Assembly (NCBI GenBank): GCA_963978895.1
Contig: OZ022247.1
Location: 9,146,947 to 9,210,946 of the forward strand
DNA from: Erpobdella octoculata
Taxonomy: Eukaryota > Annelida > Clitellata > Hirudinida > Erpobdellidae
Length of the DNA stretch: 64,000 nucleotides
Direction: 5' to 3'
Made by a program: the position numbers and the translations under genes. Below, piece after piece: positions 27,792 through 39,951 of this stretch; position 1 is the stretch's first letter; each line of letters begins with the position of its first letter. Under the pieces are notes generated by a model, which was given only the letters and a program-made list of their open reading frames with translations, had not been told where the DNA came from and made no database searches.

Positions 27792-30700
27792 CATTAGACT
27801 TTACACATGTGATTGGTCGCTTGGTTCAAAATCGAAATCAGAAGCTTATTGTAAGAAAAATTGCTTCTGCTACTTATCTATTTCCTCCATATTCAACCTT
27901 TTTATTATCTTCAATCACCAGGCTTGAGGGTTTATTAAATGGTGAGTTGAGTATTTAATATATTTCATTACCATTATTTCAATTTGAGTTGAAGCTGGCC
28001 TTTCATTTTGCAAATGAATATTTTTTGTCACAGAAGACTTAGCTTTTGATTGCATTGTTATGGATCCACCATGGCAGAACAAATCAGTTAAAAGGAAAAG
28101 ATTGCAAGTGCTTTTTGCTTATAATATAAATTTTTATTTTATTATTAATATAATATTACAAATGAAATATATTACTTGTATTATTAATAATAATATTAAT
28201 AATTTTTTAAGTTGTAATTTCTGTATTTTAACAGGTACAATTCATTACCAATGTTTGATTTAAAAATTCTGCCTATCGATAAACTTAGTGCTCCAAACTG
28301 TCTAGTCATCGTGTGGGTTACAAATAAAAAGAAACTAAAAGATTACGTTATAAACAATTTATTTCCTTTGTGGAAAGTTAAATTTCTGACTGTCTGGCAC
28401 TGGTTAAAGGTTCTTTCTTTAAATAATAGCCTGTTTATTATTAATCATTAATTTATAGTTATTGTAATTATAAAAATTTTATTGAATATTTAATCATTCT
28501 TTAAAAGAAGCATTAAAAATGTATTTGTATTGATAAAAATAGTTTTAAAAAGGTATTTAGCAGCAAAAACAGTTTAAGTTTTTAATTAAAAAGGTGACCA
28601 AGAAATTGCAACCCGTCCTTCCCCTTCCCACGCCAAGCGAGTCATCAAAGAAACCTTATGAAAGCATAGTAGTGGGAAGATACACTTCATCTTCTTCAAG
28701 TTGTATACATCTTCCTAATGAAAAGACAATCATTAGCATTCCATCTGCTGTTCATTCCCACAAACCTCCACTTTCTGGTATTTTTTTATTTTGTATTATC
28801 TAGTATTTTAATAATTAGCTTCATAAAACTACTCTGAGATTTTTTGGTAACTGAATATCGAATGTCTTAATCAGACATTTTGTTTTGTTAAATTTTGTTA
28901 ATATTATTTTAATGCAATATGTTTTTAAAACTTTGCAATGTTTTATAACATTCTGAAGACTAATTAATACAAATTTCAAAAAAAGAAATAACTTCAAGTT
29001 CTTCAAATAGATTTCTCTAATTATTCTTTGATTCTGTTGTTCAGCTTTCCTTATAAGAAAATATATGATTTAGCAATATACGAGTATCTTAGACTGTTAA
29101 CTGATACATAGGTTATCAGAATATGTTTATAAAATAAAAAAATATAGCTCAGGATTGAGGGGAGCTTTTTACCAGTAGTATACTTGAGGCATGTTATCAA
29201 ACCAATCTATCAGAAAAAATGTCAGAATGGAGGGAGAGATAGAGAGAGAGAGAGACAGAGAGTAGTAAATGAGGGTTATTAGTGAAGAATGTCACTGTAT
29301 AACAAGTTTTTGATTTTTACAGAAATTTTGAAGCCTTATCTTCCTAATCAGCCCAAATGTCTTGAGTTATTTGCAAGGAACCTTTTACCAGGGTGGCATT
29401 CTTGGGGAAATGAGGTTAGATATAAAAACCAATTTAGAAATTGCAATAAACAAACAAGTTTTACTAGTAATGTTAGTGCTATAATTATTAAGCTTCTGCG
29501 TCCCGTTATTTTTTTGGAACGATATGATACGATACGATTTCTGAAATTTGCCTCGAATTATACGATACGAGACGCCTCGAATAATAACGATACGATATCG
29601 ATACGATACGATACGATATCGGGATCTCGACTGAAGTGGAAATTCATTGAAAAAAATATATAAATATTAAAAAATTTCAAAATTTATAAAAATTTACCAA
29701 ATTTAATTTTTTTTTACAACTTGAAATAAGTTTAATTTGTTTAGTTTCGGTACATCTATTTTTCTAAATTTAGATTCTAAATAAAACACTACCGCCGATA
29801 GTAAGTATTTATTTACTTTATTTAGTACGCATTATGCGGTAGTTTATCAATTTAATTAAATGATTTTACTTGCCGATGAAAAAAAAATTAAAATTATTTT
29901 TTCAAGTAATTGAAAAGTAGAAAACCTTCTAGCACACCAAAAGAACGACATTTTTAGGCAATTCAATAGTGAAAGTGGAAAAACCAATGGAGATAGAAAT
30001 AGATTGCAGATTACTGAGATTGAGATTACTAGATTACTAAGATTAAATTAAAATGATACTGTTTCCCGCAGTCTTTGCATCTGGCAAGATTTACTTCTAC
30101 ATCCTTGTCATTGACTTTCTGCGTGACCGTCTCTTCCTCAAAGTACTCCCAGATTTGACCCCGGTGACGCGGCATGATAATGATGACAAACACGAGAAAG
30201 TGCCTCTATGCAAGAATTAAGAAAGTGAAAAAAAAACCCAGCGTGTTTATTTATAGGCGATGGCGAATGCGGTTAGCAATAGCAAGAAAGAAGCTGAGAA
30301 AGTTTCGAATTCCAGCTGCAGACAATACGGGCTACGGCACTGTCGTGCACATTACAGGTGGCACACACATACTCACACACAACCAAGAATATCATCAAGA
30401 TTATAAAGATATATCTTAGATGAGCTACTATTACGGTCAATTACGGATATCGAAACACTAAAATAATCATTCCAATTCTATGTAACAAATTTGAAAAAAT
30501 AAGTTTATGAAACAGACTAAACCAAAACATAAACATAGAATGATCATTACTATTACATTACTCATTATTCTCATTAATAATAATAGTCATCGATGTCAGC
30601 GAGTACGATTGCCTTGTAGGGCTTGTAGTATCAGTAGTATGCAGAGCTCGACTAGCAGCCTAAGAGGAGCGTGGTTTTTTTGCTGCCGGTTCCCAGACTA

Positions 30701-31461
30701 AAAATAGTAAATAATGTGGCTACAGGCTGTCTGGAAAACCGAATTTAAAGTGGGGATGATAATAGTTATAAACTTCTGTCAATAGGTAGATTAATTAATC
30801 AATGTTGATGAATCAATTGCAAATATTCACAGTTGTGACAATCGTTAATTAAATATGTATGACTTTCGTTATTTATTGGAAAATATTTGTTAAAAATATC
30901 GATATTTTTTCGGGATTTTAATCGGGAATGAAATTTTAAGTATCGCTAATTATATAGATACGAGACTTCTTCCGCAGGCTGTATCGTTTCAATGGCGATA
31001 CGGGATCTCCCGTATCGTTTTGAAATCTCGATTGAATTCGAGATAACGATATCGGGACGCAGATGCTTAATAATTATGCACTCCTTTTTACAAACTTGTA
31101 TTTAGGTTACAATCTCTGTTTGTATGTGTGGCTTTCTCTGTACACAAATCTTGCAAGTAAAATTTAACCAGCTTTTTGACTAGCTAGAATGCTGAAACTT
31201 TCAGCATAGCTTTATATTGGATGAAAATACATGATTCAATTAAAAAAAAACAAACTTTATTTGAACATTTTTTTTATTTCTAAACCGGGTGTATTTGAAA
31301 TTAAAGTTTGTGTTAAAAAACTGGTTTTTTCCTTTACTTGTTTAAATACTAACTGGATCGAATTAATTAATTAATTAATAAGCACTACAATCATATAAGA
31401 ATAATCTTTTTCTTTTTAGGTATTTCTGCTCCAGAATGAGGACTTCTTTACAAAGCTCTGA
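26631..31461 (+). CDS. METTL4: N6-adenine methyltransferase METTL4, 9 exons
   Basis: MT-A70 family methyltransferase; METTL4 is known to methylate N6 of 2'-O-methyladenosine in U2 snRNA and is reported to act on DNA. Frame-consistent exons: 26631-26804, 27323-27361, 27429-27660, 27798-27941, 28034-28103, 28235-28409, 28594-28777, 29323-29414, 31420-31461; 383 aa, shorter than human (472), mainly in the non-catalytic N-terminus. The catalytic motif DPPW is at residues 207-210 within IVMDPPWQNKSVKR; further family motifs are LSAPNCLVIVWVTN, WHWLK, SHKPPL and LELFARNLLPGWHSWGNE. The start ATG (MSVVRSGEKW) resembles the family start. Intron 5 needs a GC donor (ATT|GCAAGT at 28104). The last intron is 2 kb and full of repeats; the short last exon (VFLLQNEDFFTKL) fits the family C-terminus. 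Confidence 0.93.
27740..27789. repeat. (TA)n microsatellite in METTL4 intron 3
   Basis: About 50 bp of TA ending 8 bases before the exon 4 acceptor (27798). Confidence 0.97.
29491..31069. mobile_element. 1.6-kb hAT-like element in METTL4 intron 8
   Basis: Terminal inverted repeats TAAGCTTCTGCGTCCCG (29491-29507) and the complement of TAAGCATCTGCGTCCCG (31053-31069) are flanked by the 8-bp duplication ATAATTAT (29483-29490, 31070-31077). Because that octamer is itself palindromic it could also be read as more inverted repeat. The subterminal regions are rich in GATACGATAC-type pentamers. A BED zinc-finger scrap lies inside on the minus strand, which together with the 8-bp duplication points to hAT. 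Confidence 0.75.
30058..30175 (-). pseudogene. BED-type zinc-finger scrap of a hAT transposase
   Basis: Minus-strand reading MPRHRGQIWEYFEEETV (start at 30175) continues to NLARCKDCGKQ, giving the W-x-Y-F and C-x2-C halves of a BED finger. The histidine half is not found before a stop. It is the N-terminal remains of a transposase. Confidence 0.6.
31080..31345 (+). repeat. dispersed repeat copy B (METTL4 intron 8)
   Basis: Second copy of the 9838-10228 repeat, with a single central unit (TTTATATTGGATGAAAATAC) instead of four. It begins immediately beside the right end of the hAT-like element. Confidence 0.8.
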
Positions 31462-31890
31462 CCAATCAGATAAATAGTATTACACTTTCTGATGTTGTTA
31501 TCTGTTAAATTATTAGTTTCTTATATTTAAATGATTTATTGATGGTTATTGATCTTCATCTGAAGAAAGTTGTAGGTGCTAATCATCTAATAGTAAACTG
31601 TGTTTCTATCAATATTAATTATTCATTTTTATCAGTAATTATACTGAAAAACAAAATTAATAGTTTTTATTTTTTATTGCAAAAAATGTTTAAAACTGGG
31701 TTTTTAACTCATTTTATCATAGAGCAAAGCACTAATGTGCTGTTGCTATGGTCGTTTATATCTTCTTCAACCTTCAAGATATTGACGTAATTCATTCCTT
31801 AATTGGTTGGTGGACCAAACAAGAAAAAAACCTTAAAAACGCCTTATGACCTTATAAATTATTGTATCGTTACATTTCAGTCGACTTTTA

Positions 31891-31896
31891 AATAAA
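31891..31896 (+). promoter_or_regulatory. possible METTL4 polyadenylation signal
   Basis: AATAAA 430 bases after the METTL4 stop and before the next candidate gene on the same strand. Confidence 0.35.
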
Positions 31897-32137
31897 AAAA
31901 TATCAATGTTTGTATAAACATTGCTGCACACCTTATGTATAAATATAATAAATTCTGACTATTCTATTTTGATTTCGTCACCTCTTTGCAGTAATTGATG
32001 CAGTAAAAAATAACTGAGTCTGGGACTCAATAACGTTATTGACTTACTTCAATGGCTGTGTTGTTGAAGGTGGTGTGCAAAAGAAGCTTGTTTTATTAAA
32101 ACTGTATATAAAAACAGAAGTTTTCCCAGCACTTGAA

Positions 32138-32573
32138 ATGTCTGCATGTGATGAAGAGGCTACACAACCAGAAATAGAGAAAACAGCAGATATTTATAAT
32201 TACGATGTCGACGTTGAGCACTGAAAAAAGTTTTCAAAAAAAATGTAATCCATTTATACAAGTCATAAGCAATTTGTGTTATCCATGGCAGTTTAAAACT
32301 TTACTGTCAAGCCATCAGCTAAGTAAATATTTATATCTGCAATAACAGGAGTTCTTCGAGCATCTGTCTAAATTCATCCAAAGAACGGATCAGAAACTTG
32401 TTCACCCCCTCAAAAGTATTGATTCTGAAGTGGAGGACAATGCTATGAGAAGCACAGGATTTTCTAAAGATTCATGCAAATCTGAACCCCCAACAAACGA
32501 CCCGAAACTGATCTACTCGTCATCAATGAGATGGAAGACATTTTTTGAAAAAGCTTATAGTCCTTTAAGATGA
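32138..32573 (+). CDS. unrecognised two-exon candidate protein (99 aa)
   Basis: Exons 32138-32212 and 32349-32573 join in phase 0 (donor GAC|GTTGAG, acceptor AACAG|GAG). The second exon is open for 75 codons to its stop, long for this AT-rich DNA. The protein starts MSACDEEATQPEIEK, is acidic at the N-terminus, has a predicted helical stretch EFFEHLSKFIQRTDQKLVH, and ends with the basic/aromatic MRWKTFFEKAYSPLR. No family recognised. The upstream frame stays open back to ~32018, so the start could lie further 5' in an unmodelled exon. It sits 0.7 kb after METTL4 on the same strand and converges on PUF60. It could also be a terminal exon of a longer transcript. Confidence 0.5.
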
Positions 32574-32905
32574 TGTTTTAAGAAATTATAGCAGGGAGAT
32601 CATAATTTGATTTTCAGTTTTTTCTTACTGTAACAAGGCTTGGGACTGGCGTTCATTAAGCAAGGTAGTCATACTAATAGACAAACCTCGCAACACTGGC
32701 CACTCTGATTTCAATTTGGTCTCATTCAAATTTTCATCAAAGCAAACCTCTTCAACAGATTTTATTTTTATTCAGTTTTCAACCCTCAAAAGCAAATATA
32801 GAGCATAGCAGCAACGAAATTAGTTTTGAAACAAAAATTAAATTAGCTTTATTGAATTTATTAAATATTTATTGAATATTCGAAAACAATATTAAATTTA
32901 AAATG

Positions 32906-32911
32906 TTTATT
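32906..32911 (-). promoter_or_regulatory. possible PUF60 polyadenylation signal
   Basis: TTTATT on the plus strand (AATAAA on the coding strand), 25 bases after the PUF60 stop; another copy is at 32848-32853. Confidence 0.5.
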
Positions 32912-32935
32912 GTGCACTGTCAAAACTGCTCAATA

Positions 32936-35900
32936 TCAAGCCGCTAAGTCATTGCTGTCATATGATTCCTGGTCATACGAAGATGCTTGAACCATTCTAC
33001 CAGCAAAGTATCTTCCATTTAAAGACTTCACTGCAGCTTCAACCTCTGTAGATGAAAAATAAATTGATCAATTACTTATATTTGAGTTTGAACAACATTC
33101 ACATGTGCATGCTTAGAGAGGCTATAAAAAGAAAGTGGCTTTTTAACTCAGAAAATATGGATAGGCAAAATACATTTTCAATAGTATTTTATCAGCTCAA
33201 ATTTTCTGATTTCAAAGTCACATTATTTTGCACGCCATTAGTTTGTTAAAAACACAGAACCTGAATAACATGTACTACGCATTTACACAACATAAATATG
33301 TTTCATTGAAAATTTAAAAATAGTTTATACTTTCTTTAATAATCAATTTAGTAAGAAAAAACATTTCTAACCTGAAGAATTTGTAAACTCGACAAATATT
33401 TTAACAACAACTGGAGCATCATCTTCTTCTCCCTGCTTTTCTTGATAAATAATAACTTTTTCTACCGCTCCAAACTTGTTGCACTCATCAGTTACGTCGT
33501 GTTCCAAATCGTCATCGACATCTTCATGACCAACCATGTTTTTCAGTACCATAACTCGACTCTGCAATTAAACAACGTAAATAATTAACCCCTTGATACT
33601 TGTAGCATGAGAAATTCAGTTAATCAAACCTCTGTCTTTCTGAGAAGTTTCTGCATGACCATGTGTCTTGCTTGATGACCTTTGATTTGTAGATCTTCTT
33701 GCTGCTGTAGTGTCTGAGGTTCTGGAAGTTCTACGATTTCTTCTTTTTTCTTCACTGCAAAATACAACCATAAGGATGATAAATTCTGACTTTATATATC
33801 CCTACTTTAATTCAACAAACATCACAATTAATCTCAAGAATAATATTCCCATAAGCATAGAAAAACAGGAAACCTAAACCAGAAGAGAGATTTGTGAGTG
33901 TAGTGGGCGGTATGTACACAGAAGGAGGGGGTATATAAACAGAAGGAGGTGGTACTGCTTGTACTACAGCTGCACTGAAACCTGGAAAAAAATAATATTA
34001 GTTCAGTGTACCTTTTACACACAAAACCAGCCATTATTTGATAAATATAATACATTAATATAATATATATTTGTTGATTCTTATACACACACATATACAA
34101 ACCTCCAAACTTTGAGTTCGTGTTTGGAGTCGGTGAAGAGTTCGATTGTAGAGATTGAGCCAATGGAACAATCGGAAGAATTGTGGGAGGAGGAACATCT
34201 ACAATTTTAATGTAAAACAATTATATTCATTACATATATAAAAATAATAAAGTTTCAACATTTTAATCAGATGATATTTCATTTAAAGCTACTAATAATC
34301 AATCCCCAGACCAGGAAAATCAGGATCGACCTGAATTAACCAGCTAATAATAACTAAGCCTGGAAGGGTTTAGTTCTAAAAAAGCTTGGGAAAAAATGGG
34401 TGAGGATAATGAATAATTAAATTAATCTGCAGAGTTTTGACAATTCTATTTATAAACTCCACAACCAAATAGTTAACAAATTAAAAAATTATTTTTTTTA
34501 GATAAAATCAAACTGTTTTGTTATGTGAATACTGGTTTTTCCAGCTCATCAAATAATAATCTCACAAAATTTCTTATTTTTATTGATTTATATCAATTTT
34601 GAATATCTAATCTGTACACCACAATTTTTCCTATTTTAGCCTAACCTAATGGCATTAAATGAATTACAAAGAGCAAATAGAAACCTGCAACTGTGGGCAG
34701 AGAAGAGAATGAAGTTCTTTGAGTTGATAATGTAGGAATAACTACTCCAGGAGGTGGAATGGTCTTTACCTCGATTACATTCGGAGACATGACAGGCTAC
34801 AATGTATATATAATCAAATCATTATTAATTGTTCTGCAAATGAAACTTTAGATTAAAAAAAATTACGGTCTAAAAACAAAACATTTCTCACGTACTTTGC
34901 TGATGGCCTCAAGAGCGGTGATTTTAGCTGTTACAGCTGCAGCTGCAATTGCACTCGCTGTAGGAAGTGTCCCAGAAGTTGCTGGTTGCATCAAGAAACT
35001 GGGAGGAGTAACTGCCTAGAAACACAACAACAACAAACATTAAATAATTATTGTATTATTTTCTCAACATTCTTAGTTAGTGATGTTACAGATTCAAATT
35101 TTCAAGCTTTATATTTTAATAACTTTGAATTAAGGTATGAAAACAGACACATAGCACCTAACTTAGGGTTTGGATTGTATCAATTTAAATGTTGAATTTT
35201 TTGCATTCAGGTTCTTAATATTTTGGTTAACAATTTTTAAACTATTTGGGTTTGGTTTAAATTTTTCTAAATTCCAGGTTCAGGTTTGAAAAAAAACTAA
35301 GTAATAACAAAGTTAAAGTTAGATAACATGATATCCCTAGTAACAGTTTATTGAAATTATTGGTGATTCTTCAATGTCTAGTTTAATAAAACAATAAATG
35401 AAATAAAATAAAAAACAATTAAGCAAATAAAAACATGAAATACTAACTCTTCCAACTCTCAAGTGCTGCCCTCCTAAGTCAAACAGATTCAAACCAACCA
35501 CAGCATCCAATGCACTCTGCAACTGATCATATTCTATGTAGCCATATCCTCTTTTAAATTAAAACAAATTAATCAATATTTGAACTTGAAGAACAATATA
35601 TGAAATGCTTCTCAGTGTATTTGGTTAATAGTTCATGCAAACAATTGTTAGTTAGTTTCTTAATAGCTAGTTAAACAAGAAATCTCAAGAAATGCTCACT
35701 TATGCTTTCCAGGACGAAGAGGATCTGGATTCAACTGACACGAGACGATATTCCCGAAAGCTTCAAAAACACTGAAAAAAATATTAAATTTGTTATCAAT
35801 TACTTCAAAAACAAAAATAAAAGTTCAAAATACTCTCTGCTGAATATTTATGATATAATATTGAAAGTAAAAAACAATCAATGTTTGAGATAAACACATT

Positions 35901-38900
35901 CAATCTAATGATACACATATATCAGATTTTGATAAAACCAAATGTGCTCAATATGCAGCAAGTAAAATCAGATATAAATAAAAGCTAACTGACACATAAT
36001 GCTTGCACAATTGTACAAACCTTTTTATGTCACTTTCGGTGAGGTTGGGATGCACTGATGCAACATAGATACGATTAAAACTCTTGGACTCTTCAATAAT
36101 TTTCTCAATAATTGGCTGGGCTTGTGGCATGTTACTTGGCCTTCCCACCTGAAACCATAAAATAAAAACATCGTTTAAAATTCATTAAAAAAAAAGAATT
36201 TAAACTAGTGATTATTGCAACATGCCTTGATACTGTATCCTCCAATCATTATTCCGTTCATCTGCTCGAGACAAAGTGAAGCAGCTTCTGGAGTCTCATA
36301 CTCCAGGAATGCAAATCCCTTGTGATGTTTCCCAACAGCATCATAAGGCATACTCATGCTTTTGATTGGACCAAATGGAAGAAATGCCTGTCTTACTGTC
36401 TCCTCCTTGATCTCAAAATTAATAGTTCCAACATACACTCTAGCACATGGGACAAAAATAAATATTAGTGAGTTATTTTCAGAGCATTCAAGTTTAGAGT
36501 TTTTTTTTCAATTTTCTTTTATAAATAAAAGAAATATATATATTTATATATCAACTTCTTAATTACCTGCACATCAGAGCCATTGCTTGTTGCCTTTGAA
36601 CTGAGTTTTGTAAATTGATCATTTGCTAAAAATAAAAACAAAAAAGTAAATACTAGCAAACCAGTTAGCCTATAAAAGTATTTTGTTTAAATGGACATAT
36701 AAAACCTGCTGTTGATGAGTGATTGTCTGTTTAAGAAGTACGGTTTTAATTCCTTGTTCCATCGCATATTTCTTAGCTTTCTGTAGACACTCCTTCTGAG
36801 AGCTTCTAAGTTTGGACAAGGTGTACACCTTCTGATCTCTCCTCGCTCCAGGTCCGGACAATATCGGGCCAACCTGCCTCTCTTCAACGACATAATTTGC
36901 TTGGACTCCTTCAAAAATATCGAAAACCATAATACACATAATCATCATTTATTATATAATCACAATACAGAAGAATCAGCATATTTCTCCTGGCTTTTCT
37001 CAGTGGCATTCTTGATTTTTTGAACTAAAATAGAAAGCATTCCATAGACATATAAATGATAACGAGTAAGAAATTATTTAAATAATTTAATTTAATTGAG
37101 ATTTTCGACAACTCCGGGCGTCTATCATAACACTTCTTCCAAAGAAAAGCTTGGAACTGCAATCAAAAACTAATAAACAAATAAATCATAGATTGGCAGG
37201 CACAGAGGAATATATAAGTTGTCAGAAAATGAAAAATTTTATAACCATTTATACTTTTTGCAGTGCTTACATAACAAAAGAGTTTAACCATACATGAGAA
37301 TTAACCAAGATTATATTACAAGCAATTACATCGAGTTGAGATGCTGGGGCCGATCTGTTTCAACTGAGTCCCTAAAACATATAAAAATATGGACAAGCAC
37401 CTATAGATATCGTCCAGCAAAGAGGAATTTTTCAATAGCATGGCGGATAAATTTAAAAAAAACTGTTAATTTAAATTTATTGTCTCACAATGAAAACACT
37501 ATCAGAGCTAAAAACTCATTAGAGAAATCAAAACCATATTCAAGTTTTGCTGATGCATTTGAGCATTTTTTTTTGTCAATAATTTCTAATTAAAAAACTA
37601 TCGGCTATTACTTTTCAATATCAAATTTAAAATATATGATCTTATTTTATTTTACACTAATAAACCAAGAACAAATGCATCAGCATTAAAATAAGAAAAT
37701 TCTCTCAAAACTAACTTGTATAGTTCTCATAATATGCAACTTCAGCTCCCTGCAGACTGTTCTCGTTTGAACTCTGTTCGAATTAAAACAAAGATTTTAT
37801 AAAAGTGAAAAAAATAAGTTGATAAATTTGACTGCTTTTAAAACTTTTTGTAATTCTTAATAAATAATGTGGCAGAGCCTGAGCGCGGCATCGAAGATTC
37901 GTGGGAAGATAGTGTTATTTCATTGTCTATAACTTCTGACCAATGAGGTTTAGGATATAATAAACCGGACCAAAGTATTGTGTGGATGTGCGGCTTTCCA
38001 ACGATACCTATAAATACGAGATCGAAATACGCGCTGCCTCCTATTTCGCTTTGTGAGGTGAGTGATGCTTTGGTTTGCATGTAACTATTTTATTAGTTGG
38101 CGCTCATTTCTCAGACTTGGTATATATATATTCTATAACTATTAATCTATAACATATCCAAAAATCTTAACTGTAAGTACTCCCTGAGAGGAATTATTGA
38201 TATTTAAAACTTAACGTCGTGGATTAGATTACAATAACAAAATTATTTAATGTACAAGTTATAAATTCGAAATGTTTATTTGTACCTAATTTGTAATAAA
38301 TAATTTGTATTTTCAATTATTTCTTTTTCGACCGTTTTAATTTGGTGTTATTGACAATTATTTTGAGTTGAGTACAATTTAATTTTGTTCATTTCACATA
38401 ACAGGGATATAGTCTATAAGGTACTCGATTACGTAACTTGAATTTATTACTATGCGATATTACGTAAACCTAAACTAAAATATATAGCAGGCGCTCACAA
38501 ACTCGGTGTTTTTCACACGAATGCTCTCATCCCCTTCACTGAGTGAATAAAGCACCTTTAAGCATAAAGCATATAGTTCAAAAACTAGCCAACAGTTGTT
38601 AACAAGCATGGTGTCATTTTAAAGCTATTATGTGCCCTTTTAACATATCAGAAATTTAATATGAAAACATAAAATAAAATCTATAGCAGGCGCTCACAAA
38701 CTCGGTGACTTTTCACACAAATGCTCTCATCCCCCTCACTTACTGAAATATATGCTTTATTCACTCAGTGGTGAGGATGAGAGCATTCATGTGAAAAATC
38801 AACAAGTTTGTGAGCGCCTGCTATATGTTTTAGTTTAGGTTTTCATTTAGAATTTTTGATATGTTATAGTGGCACATAATGGCTTCAAAATGACACCTTG

Positions 38901-39905
38901 CTTGTTATCAACTTTTTACTAGTTTTTGAGATAAACGGTTCATGCTTTCAAAGACACTTTATTTACTCAGTGAAGGGGATGAGATCATTCGTGTGAAAAA
39001 ACACCGAGTTTGTGAGCGCCTGCTATATGTTTTAAAAAAGGTTTTCATTCTGAATTTTTGATATGTTATAGAAACACATAATGGCTTCAAAATGACACCT
39101 TACTTGTTATCAACTTTTGGCTAGTTTTTGAGATATACACTTTATGCTTAAAGGCCCTTTATTCACTCAGTGGTGGGGATGAGATTATTCGTGTGAAAAA
39201 CACCGAGTTTGTGAGCGCCTGCTATATATTTTAGTTTAGGTTTTCATTTTGAATTTTTAATGTTATTGGGGCACATAATAGCTTCAAAATGACACCTTGC
39301 TTATTATCAACTTTTGGCTAGTGTTTGAGATAAACGCTTTATGCGAATTACACTTTCGTGACATAGAGAAATATTTGTTGAGTTTGTATACTTCCGTAAC
39401 ACATTTCGGATGAATTTTCAGTGTCATAGTTGCCCATATTTACTATTTAATGGCATTTTGCTTTTATTTAAAAATTAGTTTTTATCAGACATATTTAGTC
39501 CAAGCCGAATGCTACATTACACGGTCATTTTGTTTACATTTGGAGAAAACTAAAATAGGTTTTCTGAATAAACGTTTGGGGTTTTCATAATAAAAATTAA
39601 TAAAACGTAGTTATTTTGAGTTGCCTAATAAATACCGATACTTTTTTTATTTTATTTTTGAATTTTTTTGAGCGCCTGCTAGCTTGACACATGCATTTTA
39701 CTGCACATTTCCTATGTTACGAGCGCCTGCTAGCTTGACTCCAGTAAATCGGTGGTCGTCATTTCGAGTTTCGGAAATTCGGGATGATACCCACGAAAAG
39801 CTTACAATCGATTTTCGCCAAATAAAATTCAAAATTACTCAAACATATAAAACTATTTAAACACCACACCTGATCACCTACAGTGAAAGTGGTTTCGCCT
39901 TCCAT
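32936..39905 (-). CDS. PUF60: poly(U)-binding splicing factor PUF60, 15 exons
   Basis: Nuclear U2AF65-related splicing factor. Exons in coding order: 39905-39870, 37773-37716, 36908-36706, 36625-36567, 36439-36226, 36148-36021, 35771-35700, 35550-35448, 35015-34896, 34796-34685, 34198-34103, 33981-33880, 33754-33630, 33561-33372, 33045-32936; 575 aa (human 559). [19 protein letters not shown] precedes RRM1 (~119-195: [29 protein letters not shown]). RRM2 is at ~214-292 ([29 protein letters not shown]). A Pro/Ala linker ([18 protein letters not shown]) follows, then [12 protein letters not shown] and the C-terminal UHM domain (~477-570: [29 protein letters not shown]). One intron uses a GC donor (AAG|GCATGT, 36225). 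The first two exons are chosen by frame fit, not by homology, and are the weak part of the model. Confidence 0.9.
37940..38058 (+). promoter_or_regulatory. candidate promoter and 5' UTR exon with splice donor
   Basis: On the plus strand a CCAAT box (37940-37944), a TATAAATA box (38009-38016) and, ~40 bases on, a perfect donor GAG|GTGAGT (38057/38058). No coding sequence follows. It may supply a non-coding first exon of DEF8, spliced to the acceptor TTTTCTCAG at 40562-40570, or be a relic. It lies in PUF60 intron 1, on the opposite strand. Confidence 0.35.
38481..39344. repeat. ~200-bp satellite units, two forward and three inverted
   Basis: The marker ATAGCAGGCGCTC occurs at ~38483 and ~38682 (plus), and its complement GAGCGCCTGCTAT at ~38812, 39014 and 39213, so units are ~200 bp. 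The switch of orientation is near 38750, where ATGCTCTCATCC (38721) pairs with GGATGAGAGCAT (ending 38786). Shorter relatives (GAGCGCCTGCTAGCTTGAC) recur at ~39670 and ~39720. Lies in PUF60 intron 1. Confidence 0.9.
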
Positions 39906-39942
39906 TTCTACTGCAAAGTCAGGAATCGAGCAACAAGTAAAC

Positions 39943-39951
39943 AAAATGGCG
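39943..39951 (+). promoter_or_regulatory. YY1-like site upstream of the PUF60 start
   Basis: AAAATGGCG, ~40 bases upstream of the proposed PUF60 ATG (39905); YY1 motifs of this kind commonly sit near transcription starts. The PUF60 upstream side also has TTTGCAG just before the ATG, so an untranslated exon boundary is possible there. Confidence 0.4.

Noticed and set aside
37838..38080. 80-codon minus-strand frame starting [15 protein letters not shown]
   Set aside because: No family match and not in phase with the PUF60 exons; the region is better read as a CCAAT/TATA promoter on the plus strand.
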